Source: Roseburia sp. AM59-24XD
Lineage (GTDB): Bacteria; Bacillota; Clostridia; Lachnospirales; Lachnospiraceae
Length of the DNA: 64,000 bases
NCBI RefSeq assembly: GCF_003478445.1
Contig: NZ_QUET01000022.1
Coordinates: forward strand, 8,903 to 72,902
Direction of reading: 5' to 3'
In this document: piece after piece, positions 56,014-64,000 of the stretch
Numbering within the stretch: the stretch's first letter is position 1
How the letters are laid out: every line of letters begins with the position of its first letter
Position numbers and translations under genes: made by a program
The notes under the pieces: model-generated
What the model was told of the DNA's origin: nothing
The model's database searches: none
Seen by the model: the letters and a program-made list of their open reading frames with translations, nothing else

Positions 56014-56799
56014 TCACCCCAGTGCCACATCAAGCACCATCATCAGAGCAAACCCCAGCGCCGCCCCAATAGTTCCGATGTTGCTGTGTACCCCGTCCTG
56101 ACATTCCGGAATCAGTTCTTCGATCACCACATACATCATGGCTCCCGCTGCAAATGCCAGAAGATACGGAAGCACCGGAGAGATCGCCCCCGCGATCAGA
56201 ATTGTGATAAAGCCACCCACAGGCTCCACAATCCCGGACAACACACCGCACACAAAGGCTTTCCTGCGACTCATCCCCTCTCCGCAAAGTGGCAGCGAAA
56301 TGATCGCCCCCTCCGGAAAATTCTGGATCGCAATACCAAGCGCCAGAGCAAACGCTCCCGCCACCGTGATCCCCGCCCCCTTCATCATACTGCCCGCATA
56401 CGCAACCCCGACCGACATTCCCTCCGGGATATTATGCAGCGTCACCGCAAAAAGCATCATCGTCGTTTTGGACAGGCGCGGCTGTCCGGCGTGAAGCCCC
56501 TCCGGCTCACTGCTTTTCAAATGAAGATGTGGTATCACCGTATCTAACACAAGCAGAAAACCAATGCCGAGCAAAAATCCTGTCACCGCCGGCAGCCACG
56601 CAAGCTTCCCCTGTGCCTCTGTCATCTCGATCGCCGGGATCAGCAAAGACCATACAGAAGCGGCGATCATCACTCCCGCCGCAAATCCAAGCAACAGCTT
56701 CTCAATTTGCGGTGCAATCTTATCCTTCATGAAAAATACCATCGCCGCCCCAAGAGATGTCCCCAGAAACGGAATGCTAAGTGTAATCAGTTCAGACAT
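56014..56799 (-). CDS. ZIP-family metal transporter
   Basis: 261 residues from the ATG after AAAGGAGA. ZIP motifs HNIPEGMSVGVAYAG and QNFPEGAIISLPL in membrane segments 4 and 5, plus EELIPECQ near the end; eight segments expected. Imports zinc or related divalent metal. The gene follows a strong terminator and has its own promoter region at about 56800-56900. Confidence 0.9.
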   Translation of the reverse strand: MSELITLSIPFLGTSLGAAMVFFMKDKIAPQIEKLLLGFAAGVMIAASVWSLLIPAIEMTEAQGKLAWLPAVTGFLLGIGFLLVLDTVIPHLHLKSSEPEGLHAGQPRLSKTTMMLFAVTLHNIPEGMSVGVAYAGSMMKGAGITVAGAFALALGIAIQNFPEGAIISLPLCGEGMSRRKAFVCGVLSGIVEPVGGFITILIAGAISPVLPYLLAFAAGAMMYVVIEELIPECQDGVHSNIGTIGAALGFALMMVLDVALG

Positions 56800-56905
56800 T
56801 CTTGTCTCCTTTCTGTGTTCCTGCAAATATAGAATCTGCAGGGTTTCAGACAAAATATCACATATTGATTCTATCTTATCTTTATCTATATGCAAAAACA
56901 AAAAC

Positions 56906-56939
56906 ATGGCGATAGTTAGTCGTATCTAACTATCGCCAT
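56906..56939 (-). terminator. terminator of the agmatine operon
   Basis: ATGGCGATAGTTAG pairs perfectly over 14 bp with CTAACTATCGCCAT; on the minus strand it is followed by GTTTTTGTTTTT. Confidence 0.8.
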
Positions 56940-56976
56940 ATTGTAGCATATAACCTTTAAAAAAGCAAAATTCCTT

Positions 56977-57834
56977 CTACCTGCCGTGCGTTGTCAGTAT
57001 CCCATACATTTCCGGTCGTCTGTCTCTCCACACCCCCCAGGATCTGCGGTACTCCTCAATCTCATCCAGATCAAAGCTCTGCACAAGAACCGTCTGACTT
57101 TCCCGATCCGCCCCCTGCAGAATCTGACCGGTGTGATCCGTGATAAACGAGGATCCATAGAAGGTCATACTCGTCTCGTCGGTCTCCGTGCCAATGCGGT
57201 TTGATGCGATGACCGGCATGATATTTACCGCCGCGTGTCCCTGCATGCATCGTCTCCAATGCGGCATGGAATCAATCGTCTCCACCGCCTCACTGCCGAT
57301 CGCTGTCGGATACATCAGAATTTCCGCGCCCTGCAGTGCCATCCCTCTTGCTGTCTCCGGGAACCACTGATCCCAGCAGATGCCTACGCCGATCGTGCCA
57401 AACTGCGTTTTCCAGGCACGAAAGCCTGTGTCTCCCGGCGTGAAATAGAATTTCTCTTCATATAATAAGGAATGCGGAATATGCGTTTTGCGGTAAACGC
57501 CCGGAATGCTTCCGTCCGCATCGATCACTGCCACGCTGTTGAATGCGGTGTTGCCCGCCTTTTCGTAAAAGCTCACCGGAATGACAAGCTCCTTCTGCTT
57601 TGCCATTTTCTGAAAATATGCAATCGCCGGATTTTCTTCCACTGTGGTTGCAAGCTTCAGATATTCCGTACGCTCCTGCTGACAAAAGTACGGTGTCTCA
57701 AAAAGCTCCTGCAACAGAACAATGTTGGCGCCCTTCTGTGCCGCCTCCTCAACAAGACCTGCTGCCCGCTCCAGCGTCTCCTCACGATCCCATGTACATG
57801 CCATCTGCGTTGCCGCTACTGTTACATTTCTCAT
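56977..57834 (-). CDS. aguB: N-carbamoylputrescine amidase
   Basis: 285 residues, nitrilase superfamily. Catalytic triad Glu43 (LLQELFETPYF), Lys116 (YRKTHIPHS) and Cys153 (GICWDQWFPE); the IPHS and CQQ motifs suit the carbamoylputrescine branch. It hydrolyses N-carbamoylputrescine to putrescine, CO2 and ammonia. Thirty bp after the agmatine deiminase gene, giving the full agmatine-to-putrescine path. Confidence 0.92.
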   Translation of the reverse strand: MRNVTVAATQMACTWDREETLERAAGLVEEAAQKGANIVLLQELFETPYFCQQERTEYLKLATTVEENPAIAYFQKMAKQKELVIPVSFYEKAGNTAFNSVAVIDADGSIPGVYRKTHIPHSLLYEEKFYFTPGDTGFRAWKTQFGTIGVGICWDQWFPETARGMALQGAEILMYPTAIGSEAVETIDSMPHWRRCMQGHAAVNIMPVIASNRIGTETDETSMTFYGSSFITDHTGQILQGADRESQTVLVQSFDLDEIEEYRRSWGVWRDRRPEMYGILTTHGR

Positions 57835-57864
57835 TGTTAAAACCTCCTTGTCACCACATAGATT

Positions 57865-58965
57865 TCACCTGCACTTCGGCTGTTGCATCGTAATGCAGTG
57901 AATATTGCCACCGCCATATACGATCTCGCGCGTATATACGCCAATAACCTCTCTCTCCGGAAAGATCTCCTGTATCTGTTCCAATGCCAGCGCATCATTT
58001 TCATCTCCATACTGTGGCACGATCACCGCACCGTTTGTGATCAGAAAATTCAGATACGAAGCAATGCAAAGCTCGCCCTGTTCACGCGGAATCGTGCCCG
58101 GCATATGATCGATCCGGAAATCATCGCCGATCTGCACCGGTTCTTTCGGACAGCAGACCCGGTGCACCTTCAGTTTCCTTTCTTTGGCGTCCGTCATCCC
58201 GCAAAGCTCCCGGTAACATTGCTGTGCCGTCTCATAAAACGGAGAGGACTCATCCTCCGTATAAATACATGCCACCTCGCCCGGGCGCACAAAGCAAGCT
58301 ACATCGTCCACATGACCATTCGTTTCCTCCGGGTCAATGCCGTCCGAAAGCCACAGCACTTTGTCTGCCCCCAGATAATCACACAGCGTTTCCGCAATCT
58401 GCTCCTGCGTCATATGCGGATTGCGTCCTCTGCTCAAAAGACACATTTTCGTTGTGAGTACCGTCCCTTCCCCGTCCACATGAAAAGAGCCTCCCTCCAG
58501 CACAAAATCCGGCAGGCGGTAATAGTCTGCACCGATCATCTCACAAACCTTTCCGGCAATCTGATCATCTTTATCCCACGGAAAATAAAGACCATCTACA
58601 AAACCTCCCCACGCATTAAACCTCCAGTCACAGCCCCGCAGCAAGCCTTCTTCGTTCACCACAAAAGCAGGCCCCATATCCCGCATCCATGCATCATTGC
58701 CGGACATCTCCACCACCTGAATATCGGACGGCAGCTTCTCTCTGGCGTTTTGATACTGATCTCCATTCACACACATTGTCACCGGCACAAATCGACTGAT
58801 CGCCTTTGCCACCTCTGTATACGCCTCCTGTGCCGGCTTTGCCCCATCCCTCCAGTTGTCCGGTCGCTGTGGCCAAAGCATCCAGACACGTTCCTGCGGT
58901 TCGAATTCTGCCGGCATATGAAAACCATCTCTCGCCGGGGTTGAGTTATAAATCGTCTCCGCCAT
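57865..58965 (-). CDS. aguA: agmatine deiminase
   Basis: 366 residues from the ATG after GGAGGG. Guanidino-group-modifying fold with catalytic Cys357 in GGGNIHCITMQQP, plus NDAWMRDMGPAFVV, LEGGSFHVDGEGT and NGHVDDVACFVRPGEV holding the acidic and His residues. Converts agmatine to N-carbamoylputrescine and ammonia. First gene of the two-gene operon. Confidence 0.94.
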   Translation of the reverse strand: MAETIYNSTPARDGFHMPAEFEPQERVWMLWPQRPDNWRDGAKPAQEAYTEVAKAISRFVPVTMCVNGDQYQNAREKLPSDIQVVEMSGNDAWMRDMGPAFVVNEEGLLRGCDWRFNAWGGFVDGLYFPWDKDDQIAGKVCEMIGADYYRLPDFVLEGGSFHVDGEGTVLTTKMCLLSRGRNPHMTQEQIAETLCDYLGADKVLWLSDGIDPEETNGHVDDVACFVRPGEVACIYTEDESSPFYETAQQCYRELCGMTDAKERKLKVHRVCCPKEPVQIGDDFRIDHMPGTIPREQGELCIASYLNFLITNGAVIVPQYGDENDALALEQIQEIFPEREVIGVYTREIVYGGGNIHCITMQQPKCR

Positions 58966-59003
58966 AATATCCCTCCGTTCCATACAGATTTCTTATATAC
59001 GAA

Positions 59004-59037
59004 AAGAGGCACATTCCATATCAGAAATGTGCCTCTT
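59004..59037 (-). terminator. terminator of the 2-hydroxyacid dehydrogenase gene
   Basis: AAGAGGCACATT pairs with AATGTGCCTCTT over 12 bp, followed by TTTCGT on the minus strand. Confidence 0.75.
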
Positions 59038-59074
59038 CGCATCTATGTTTATGAGTATAACATATCTTATCCAA

Positions 59075-60034
59075 TTACGCCACCACATTTACCGGCGCCC
59101 CATCAAGAAAGCTGCGTACATTCTCCGACGCAATATCGATCAGACGTCCTCTCGCCTCCTTCGTCGCCCATGCAATATGCGGTGTGATCACACAATTATC
59201 GCAGGAAAGCAGCGGATTATCCGGCTGTGCCGGTTCCACAGATACGACGTCCACACCCGCACCGTAAATCTTCCCGCTCTTTAACGCCTGCGCCAGATCC
59301 TTCTCCACGATCGTACCGCCACGGCTCGTATTGATCAGGATCACGCCATCCTTCATCTGCGCGATCGTCTCCGCACAGATCAGATCCTTTGTCTCCTCAT
59401 TGAGCGGACACGCAAGAAAGATCACGTCCGACTCCCGCAGAAGCTGTTCTCTCGCCACATACTCTCCGATGGCTTTCCCTTCCTCCGTCGCATGCGAACC
59501 GCAGGTGATGACCCGCATGCCAAATGCCTTCGCCACACGCCCGATCGCCTTGCCGGTCTGACCAAAACCAATGATGCCCGCCGTCTTGTGATCCAACTCC
59601 ACCAGCGGATAATCCCAGAAACAGAAATCCCGTCCTCTGCTCCATCTGCCACTGTGCACCTCACTGCTGTGGTGCGCCACATGGGAACAGATTTCCAGAA
59701 GCAGCGCAAATGCCTGCTGTGCCACTGCCTGTGTGCTGTAGCCCGGCACATTGGTAACCGTGATCCCGCGCTCTGCGGCTGCTTTCATATCAACGACATT
59801 GTAGCCGGTCGCAAGCACGCCGATATAACGAAGCTTCGGACAGACCTCCATGATCTCCTTCGTAATGACCGTTTTATTGGTCAGCGCAATCTCACAATCC
59901 TGCAGACGTTCCACGACATCCTCCGTCTGATTCTTTGTGTACTCATATACGGTCAGATCTCCAAGTATCTTAAGCTTATCCCAGTTTAAATCACCCGGAT
60001 TGCTTGTATAGCCATCTAAAATCACAATTTTCAT
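59075..60034 (-). CDS. D-2-hydroxyacid dehydrogenase, 319 aa
   Basis: NAD-binding Rossmann motif GIIGFGQTGKAIGRVA, catalytic Arg in INTSRGG, Glu in VVSVEPAQ, and His in TPHIAWATKEAR. Glycerate/hydroxypyruvate-type member; it reduces a 2-oxoacid to the D-hydroxyacid with NADH. Amino-acid fermenters use such enzymes in the reductive branch. Stands 6 bp after the AAA/nuclease-like gene on the same strand. Confidence 0.9.
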   Translation of the reverse strand: MKIVILDGYTSNPGDLNWDKLKILGDLTVYEYTKNQTEDVVERLQDCEIALTNKTVITKEIMEVCPKLRYIGVLATGYNVVDMKAAAERGITVTNVPGYSTQAVAQQAFALLLEICSHVAHHSSEVHSGRWSRGRDFCFWDYPLVELDHKTAGIIGFGQTGKAIGRVAKAFGMRVITCGSHATEEGKAIGEYVAREQLLRESDVIFLACPLNEETKDLICAETIAQMKDGVILINTSRGGTIVEKDLAQALKSGKIYGAGVDVVSVEPAQPDNPLLSCDNCVITPHIAWATKEARGRLIDIASENVRSFLDGAPVNVVA

Positions 60035-60040
60035 AATAAA

Positions 60041-61927
60041 TCAACCTTCCTTTCTCTCTTCATAGGCACAGGCTACCTTCTTGCCGCAAAACGCAATCCC
60101 GAAGAATCCGATCTTCGTGATGCCACGATACTCCATCTCTGTGCTGTACTGCTTCTCCCTGATCTGGCTGACCGCCTTCCCCGCAGTGTCAGAAAGTGCC
60201 TGCTCGGAAAGCTCCTTACCTGCCTTAAACTCGATGATATAGCCCATCTGCGTTCTGTCCCGCGGCTCAAGCTGTACATCAAACCGCCCCTCCCCGGACT
60301 CCCGGTTCGAAGAAATATAATACCGGTCCGACAGGATCGCAAGCATCCCAAACACCGTACCGGGATAAAAGTTCTCGCTCGCCGTGTCAAAGGTGCTGGC
60401 AGACTGCATCAGATAGGTCTGCAGCGTATCGGTAAAAAGCGCCGTATCGCCGGTTCGCAGTGCCACCTCGAAGTTTCGCAGGATCGATCCGCTGAACAGC
60501 TGGTTGTAACTGTCGAGGATCTCCTTCATGAACACGCTCTTGATCTCCCGGTTCGGAATCGCAAGCGAGCAGATCGGATTGTCATTCCACTCACTGATCA
60601 CCGAGGTCACGCGCAGATATCCCGCCACCAGCAGGAAGCTGCAGATAATATCCGGATCACTGTTGACCTCCGGATAAATAATGTCCGTGTCAATGATCGC
60701 CTGTATCTCCTCCCCCTGCAGAAGCAGAGACAAATTCTGATACAGCTCCTTTCCGGCTCCGCGGATCAGCTCGCCAATGATCTCATTGCCGCTCGTCCGT
60801 GACCAGAACGCCTTCGGCTTACAGTTATTATTAAAGTAGTTGATCACAGACCACGGATTGTACACCTCCGTCTCACCAAACACATAGCCGTCATACCACT
60901 CACGGATCTGCTCCAGCTTCTCCGGCACCCCGTAATAAGCCGCCATCTGTGCCGCCTCTTGTCCGGTAAACCCGAAATACTCCGCATACTTATCATCAAG
61001 GATCGTATTGACAACCAGATTATTCAGTCCGCTAAACAAACTCTCCTTGGCGATCCGAAGGATACCTGTCAGAATACCAAACTCAAGGTTCTCATTATCC
61101 TTTAATGCAGAGGATAAGAGATTGCGCATAAAGCCGATCACCTCATCGTAGTAATGATGCAGATGCCCCTGCTGGATCGGCGTGTCATACTCATCAATGA
61201 TAATGATCGTCTTGCTCTGATAACATGTCGTCAGCATCGCAGAAAGCTTGCCGAGCGCATACTGATAATCCGTGATCTCCGCCTTATCCTCTGTAATGTT
61301 CTGAAAGAAGCGCCTGTCGTACTCGTTCAGTGCATCCGACTCCAAAAGCTCTCTGTGACGCACAAACTCCTCGCGCAGCGTAAAGCAAAGGCTCTTATAC
61401 ATCGCCTCCCAGCTCGTCTGATGCGCATCCTTAAAGGAAAGAAATATCACCGGATACTTTCCCTGAAGCTTCCGGTACTTCTCTCCACAGAACCATATCT
61501 TCTTGTCCGTGAAATAAACAGAGGTATCCTCTGTGCTCCGCTCAAAAAACGTCCGTACCATGTCCATCATCAGCGTCTTGCCGAAACGTCGTGGTCTTGT
61601 AAACAAAAAGACCTTGCTGTGGTCATCGATCATCTGGCGCAGCAGCAGGGTCTTGTCTACATAATAGCACTCGCTGACCACCTCCTTATAGGAAGTGATC
61701 CCCACCGGGCATGGCAGCGGACTGTCGCCGTGCTGCTGTGTGCGCACTGTATATGATGCCTTCTCCCGCAGGAAATCCGGCTTCTTAACATCCGACGGAA
61801 TCATCCAGAATCTTCCCGCCTTATATGCTCCCTCCAGGGAACCGTCCGCACATAACTGATTCACACGTCTCGGGGTAATTCCCCACTGATCCGCCAACAC
61901 CTTCGCCCGAATAATATCCTGTCCCAT
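60041..61927 (-). CDS. AAA-ATPase-like protein with N-terminal HTH and PD-(D/E)XK-like C-terminus
   Basis: Start set at the ATG giving MGQDIIRAKVLADQWG (628 aa); earlier ATGs exist. An N-terminal MerR-like HTH (AKVLADQWGITPRRVNQLC), then an AAA-ATPase-like domain with P-loop RPRRFGKTLMMDM and Walker B IIIIDEYDTPI, and a C-terminal PD-(D/E)XK-like nuclease fold (GRFDVQLEP, IIEFKAGKE). This family is common and expanded in gut Clostridia and Bacteroides; function is unknown. TTTCCCG repeats over its promoter suggest that the HTH controls its own gene. Confidence 0.85.
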   Translation of the reverse strand: MGQDIIRAKVLADQWGITPRRVNQLCADGSLEGAYKAGRFWMIPSDVKKPDFLREKASYTVRTQQHGDSPLPCPVGITSYKEVVSECYYVDKTLLLRQMIDDHSKVFLFTRPRRFGKTLMMDMVRTFFERSTEDTSVYFTDKKIWFCGEKYRKLQGKYPVIFLSFKDAHQTSWEAMYKSLCFTLREEFVRHRELLESDALNEYDRRFFQNITEDKAEITDYQYALGKLSAMLTTCYQSKTIIIIDEYDTPIQQGHLHHYYDEVIGFMRNLLSSALKDNENLEFGILTGILRIAKESLFSGLNNLVVNTILDDKYAEYFGFTGQEAAQMAAYYGVPEKLEQIREWYDGYVFGETEVYNPWSVINYFNNNCKPKAFWSRTSGNEIIGELIRGAGKELYQNLSLLLQGEEIQAIIDTDIIYPEVNSDPDIICSFLLVAGYLRVTSVISEWNDNPICSLAIPNREIKSVFMKEILDSYNQLFSGSILRNFEVALRTGDTALFTDTLQTYLMQSASTFDTASENFYPGTVFGMLAILSDRYYISSNRESGEGRFDVQLEPRDRTQMGYIIEFKAGKELSEQALSDTAGKAVSQIREKQYSTEMEYRGITKIGFFGIAFCGKKVACAYEERKEG

Positions 61928-62048
61928 ACTCACGCCCCCATTCATCAATGCCGCCATACAATGACCCATATCGCATCATCGCATGACGGCTCTCTTAGAA
62001 AGTGTTCCTGTTCTCCACGTTTCCCAAACAATTTCTTTTATTTTCTAT

Positions 62049-62115
62049 ATTATAAATTGTTTTCGGGAAATTTACAAGAAATATTTTGGCGTTTTCGGGA
62101 AATTTCGGGAAATTT
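62049..62115 (-). promoter_or_regulatory. promoter with three TTTCCCG sites
   Basis: TTGTAA (62072-62077), 17 bp, TATAAT (62049-62054) on the minus strand. AAATTTCCCGAAA occurs in the spacer (62061-62073), and two more copies stand 10 bp apart at 62093-62105 and 62106-62115. Spacing suggests an operator for the HTH of the gene it drives. Confidence 0.55.
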
Positions 62116-62128
62116 CATTTTGTTTCCC

Positions 62129-63082
62129 TTATCTTCTTTCAAAGGTTACGAAAACTCTTTTTACATCGTCTAAGATATTAAACTTTTCCGACAGGCTCGG
62201 ATAGATATCCGCAGCGGCTTTATAACTTATCACTTCGTGCTTTACAACTACTTTAATACTCTCCGATTTCTCAGTAGAATCTTCTTTGTAGTTAACCTTG
62301 CAGGTAATCTGCGGATCATTCATGATCTTGTTCTTCGTCTCCGCCACAACTGCCATCTCCTTCTCACCCGTATTTATCTCCTCGGTCCAGAGATTGTCAT
62401 ATAATTCATCGGACACCTTCTTCGTGTCACAGATTTCTACAGAGACACCCTTACGGTTCTGATCCTTTGCTGAAACAGTGTAGGATTTATAATACTTTTC
62501 CGTCATACCGGGCTGATTCCCGGTCGTATTGAAGTTCTCAATAAATCTGTCCGATGGCTTATATTCTTCTCCATCGATCACATAAGACATTTTCTTCGGT
62601 GTGACAATGCGGAAAAATCCTTTATCAACCGAATAGGTGATCGTGTCCATTTTCTTTCCTTCACAGACTAACGGCGTTTCCACAGCATAACTGACAACCT
62701 TGTCCTTATCATTACCGGCCCAGGATTCTCCCTGACAGTCGGACGGATATACAATAAGCTGCTTCTCCCCCTGTTTCAGTTCCTTCGTCTCGGCAGCCTT
62801 TACCTTTACCACAAAGCCACTCCCCGTATTCTGTGCTTCCTTTGTCGTCGCAGGTGTGTCCGTTTTATGGGACATGTTATCAAATATCCTGTCCGGCAGA
62901 TTTCCGAAGCCGATCCCTGCCACAAGTGCCGCACACGCTACCAGTGCAACCGCAGGCTTAAAATAATTTTTCTTTTTCATCATAGGTCTTCCCTCCATTT
63001 CATAATTGACTTTTATTTCTTCATCACTTACGGTTGGAGTAAGGGCATGTTGTAAAATCTGATCTAATTCCTTATCCTTCAT
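62129..63082 (-). CDS. anti-sigma factor-like membrane protein
   Basis: Start at the ATG after GAGGTTG (317 aa); it overlaps the sigma factor gene by 11 bp. A short cytoplasmic N-terminus (MKDKELDQILQHAL, a DUF4179-like start), one membrane segment (YFKPAVALVACAALVAGIG), and an external domain of about 250 residues. Position and layout fit an anti-sigma factor for the upstream ECF sigma. The external signal is unknown. Confidence 0.75.
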   Translation of the reverse strand: MKDKELDQILQHALTPTVSDEEIKVNYEMEGRPMMKKKNYFKPAVALVACAALVAGIGFGNLPDRIFDNMSHKTDTPATTKEAQNTGSGFVVKVKAAETKELKQGEKQLIVYPSDCQGESWAGNDKDKVVSYAVETPLVCEGKKMDTITYSVDKGFFRIVTPKKMSYVIDGEEYKPSDRFIENFNTTGNQPGMTEKYYKSYTVSAKDQNRKGVSVEICDTKKVSDELYDNLWTEEINTGEKEMAVVAETKNKIMNDPQITCKVNYKEDSTEKSESIKVVVKHEVISYKAAADIYPSLSEKFNILDDVKRVFVTFERR

Positions 63083-63611
63083 ATTTAACAACCTCCAATT
63101 TTGTTTTCAGAATGTCCTTCGCCTTGCGCATCCTGCTTTTCACTGTGTTTTCCGGAATCTGCAGACAGTCCGCGATCTCCCGTATCTTAAGCCCTGCAGA
63201 ATAATACAGGTAGATGACGGTACGGTATTTATCCGGCAATGCCTGCACCTGTCTCTGTACAAGCTCCGTCATCTCCTTCTGTAAAAATGTTTCCTCCGGA
63301 TTATCCGCCGGACGTCCTGCCATCCGGTCCCCAGCGTCCTCCATATGCTTTTCGTAACTTTCAAACGCTGCGATCCTGCGTCTCCAGGCAAATTTCCTTC
63401 TCTTGTTTTTCCACATAAGAATGGAAACAGAAAGTGCGTAGCTTTTCAGAGAATCATTCTTATTCAATTGGTTCGCCTGCTCCCACAGCTTTAGCATTGT
63501 GTCCTGATAAAGATCGTCTCCCTCTGCTGTTCCCCCTGTGTTCATTCTGCAGAATCGGAGAATGTCCTTTCCATTCTCGGACACAAACCGGTCAAATTCC
63601 TGTTTTGTCAC
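63072..63611 (-). CDS. ECF-type RNA polymerase sigma factor, 179 aa
   Basis: GTG start after GAGGAAAGG. Sigma region 2 (DDLYQDTMLKLWEQANQL) and region 4 (LPDKYRTVIYLYYSAGLKIR then EIADCLQIPENTVKSRM). Co-transcribed with the anti-sigma gene (11-bp overlap). Possible autoregulated promoter just upstream (GTAAGGGTTCTACC, GACGTC at about 63635-63660). Confidence 0.9.
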   Translation of the reverse strand: MTKQEFDRFVSENGKDILRFCRMNTGGTAEGDDLYQDTMLKLWEQANQLNKNDSLKSYALSVSILMWKNKRRKFAWRRRIAAFESYEKHMEDAGDRMAGRPADNPEETFLQKEMTELVQRQVQALPDKYRTVIYLYYSAGLKIREIADCLQIPENTVKSRMRKAKDILKTKLEVVKYEG

Positions 63612-64000
63612 TTATCTATTCCTTTCCTCTCACCTTGACGTCTCGGTAGAACCCTTACACTCTCATATTGTAATAATTCCCGGAAAAGTTCTCGAATTTT
63701 AAATTTTTTGAAATAAGTTTTTCTGAAATAAAAGATGACCCATTGTTTCTAAGTCTTCCCATACCTCAAATTAATGTATGCCCATAATATTTCCTATGTC
63801 CGGAAAATAAAATATCAATTTTGCCTGAGAAATCACTTGATCCGTGAACTATGACTAAAAAATTGGCGCAGATCAGTAGGATTTCCGAAAAATCTTTGCT
63901 TTGCAATGCTTTGATAAATACGCATCCGCACGACTGAGCCCCATAGGTGGGCTCAGCTATTTCGGACGGCACGCTCCCGCTACCACTGCACCACGCAGCG
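63612..64000. other. gap at the right edge with a strong hairpin
   Basis: About 390 bp with no gene I can support. GAGCCC/GGGCTC arms with flanking complementarity (about 63934-63957) form a stem of about 9 bp. A 68-codon minus-strand frame (63766-63972) spans it but has no ribosome site. Confidence 0.4.

Overview
The window reads as chromosomal DNA from a low-to-mid GC, Gram-positive, amino-acid-fermenting anaerobe of the Clostridia, most likely a Lachnospiraceae member. The evidence is a D-proline reductase operon, 4-aminobutyrate aminotransferase next to 4-hydroxybutyrate dehydrogenase, agmatine catabolism, agr-type quorum sensing, AGGAGG-type ribosome sites, LRR and Ig-like surface proteins with Thr/Pro linkers, and clpX and DacF-type genes in clostridial style. 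I cannot assign a genus. No phage, IS transposase or CRISPR array is visible.

Layout. 1-11.3 kb: cell-surface and export region. It holds two Ig-like proteins, a small secreted protein, a lipoprotein, two ABC ATPases with four membrane proteins, and two very small ORFs at the 3' end. 11.4-20.6 kb: a rearranged agr region. A LytTR regulator and an agrB remnant lie in one copy of a repeat of about 0.93 kb. The intact agrD-agrB pair lies in the other copy 4.8 kb away. Two tandem LRR paralogs sit between them, and an XRE regulator plus a LytTR/GHKL two-component pair sit to the right. 20.7-24.4 kb: GABA to 4-hydroxybutyrate module with a divergent PucR regulator. 24.4-34.4 kb: a subtilase gene that appears split by a moxR/DUF58/transglutaminase cluster, then clpX and a D,D-carboxypeptidase. 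34.5-38 kb: tRNA-Arg, a YefM/YoeB pair and housekeeping enzymes. 37.9-48.5 kb: nitrogen and proline region: glnK, amtB, prdB, a two-repeat prd-associated protein, prdA, prdC, a LysR regulator, an AAA ATPase, and a proline racemase fused to a TetR-type domain. 48.5-64 kb: EamA exporter, cytidylate-kinase-like protein, polar amino-acid ABC transporter, large LRR protein, ZIP transporter, agmatine catabolism, 2-hydroxyacid dehydrogenase, AAA/PD-(D/E)XK protein, and an ECF sigma/anti-sigma pair.

How the genes fit together. L-proline is converted to D-proline by the racemase and reduced by PrdA/PrdB with electrons probably delivered by PrdC. A LysR-type regulator encoded between the two transcription units probably controls both: the same 17-bp palindrome lies at about -65 of both the prd and racemase promoters and again upstream of lysR. 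Ammonium handling (amtB-glnK), GABA and agmatine degradation give the window a nitrogen-fermentation theme. The racemase-TetR fusion and its LysR circuit, the duplicated and reciprocally decayed agr locus, and the export cluster with tiny ORFs are the most unusual content.

Caution: five single-base deletions disrupt otherwise well-conserved genes (transglutaminase, DUF58, clpX twice, prdC). They look more like sequencing or assembly errors than five real mutations. All functional statements come from reading the sequence and family knowledge; no database search was run.
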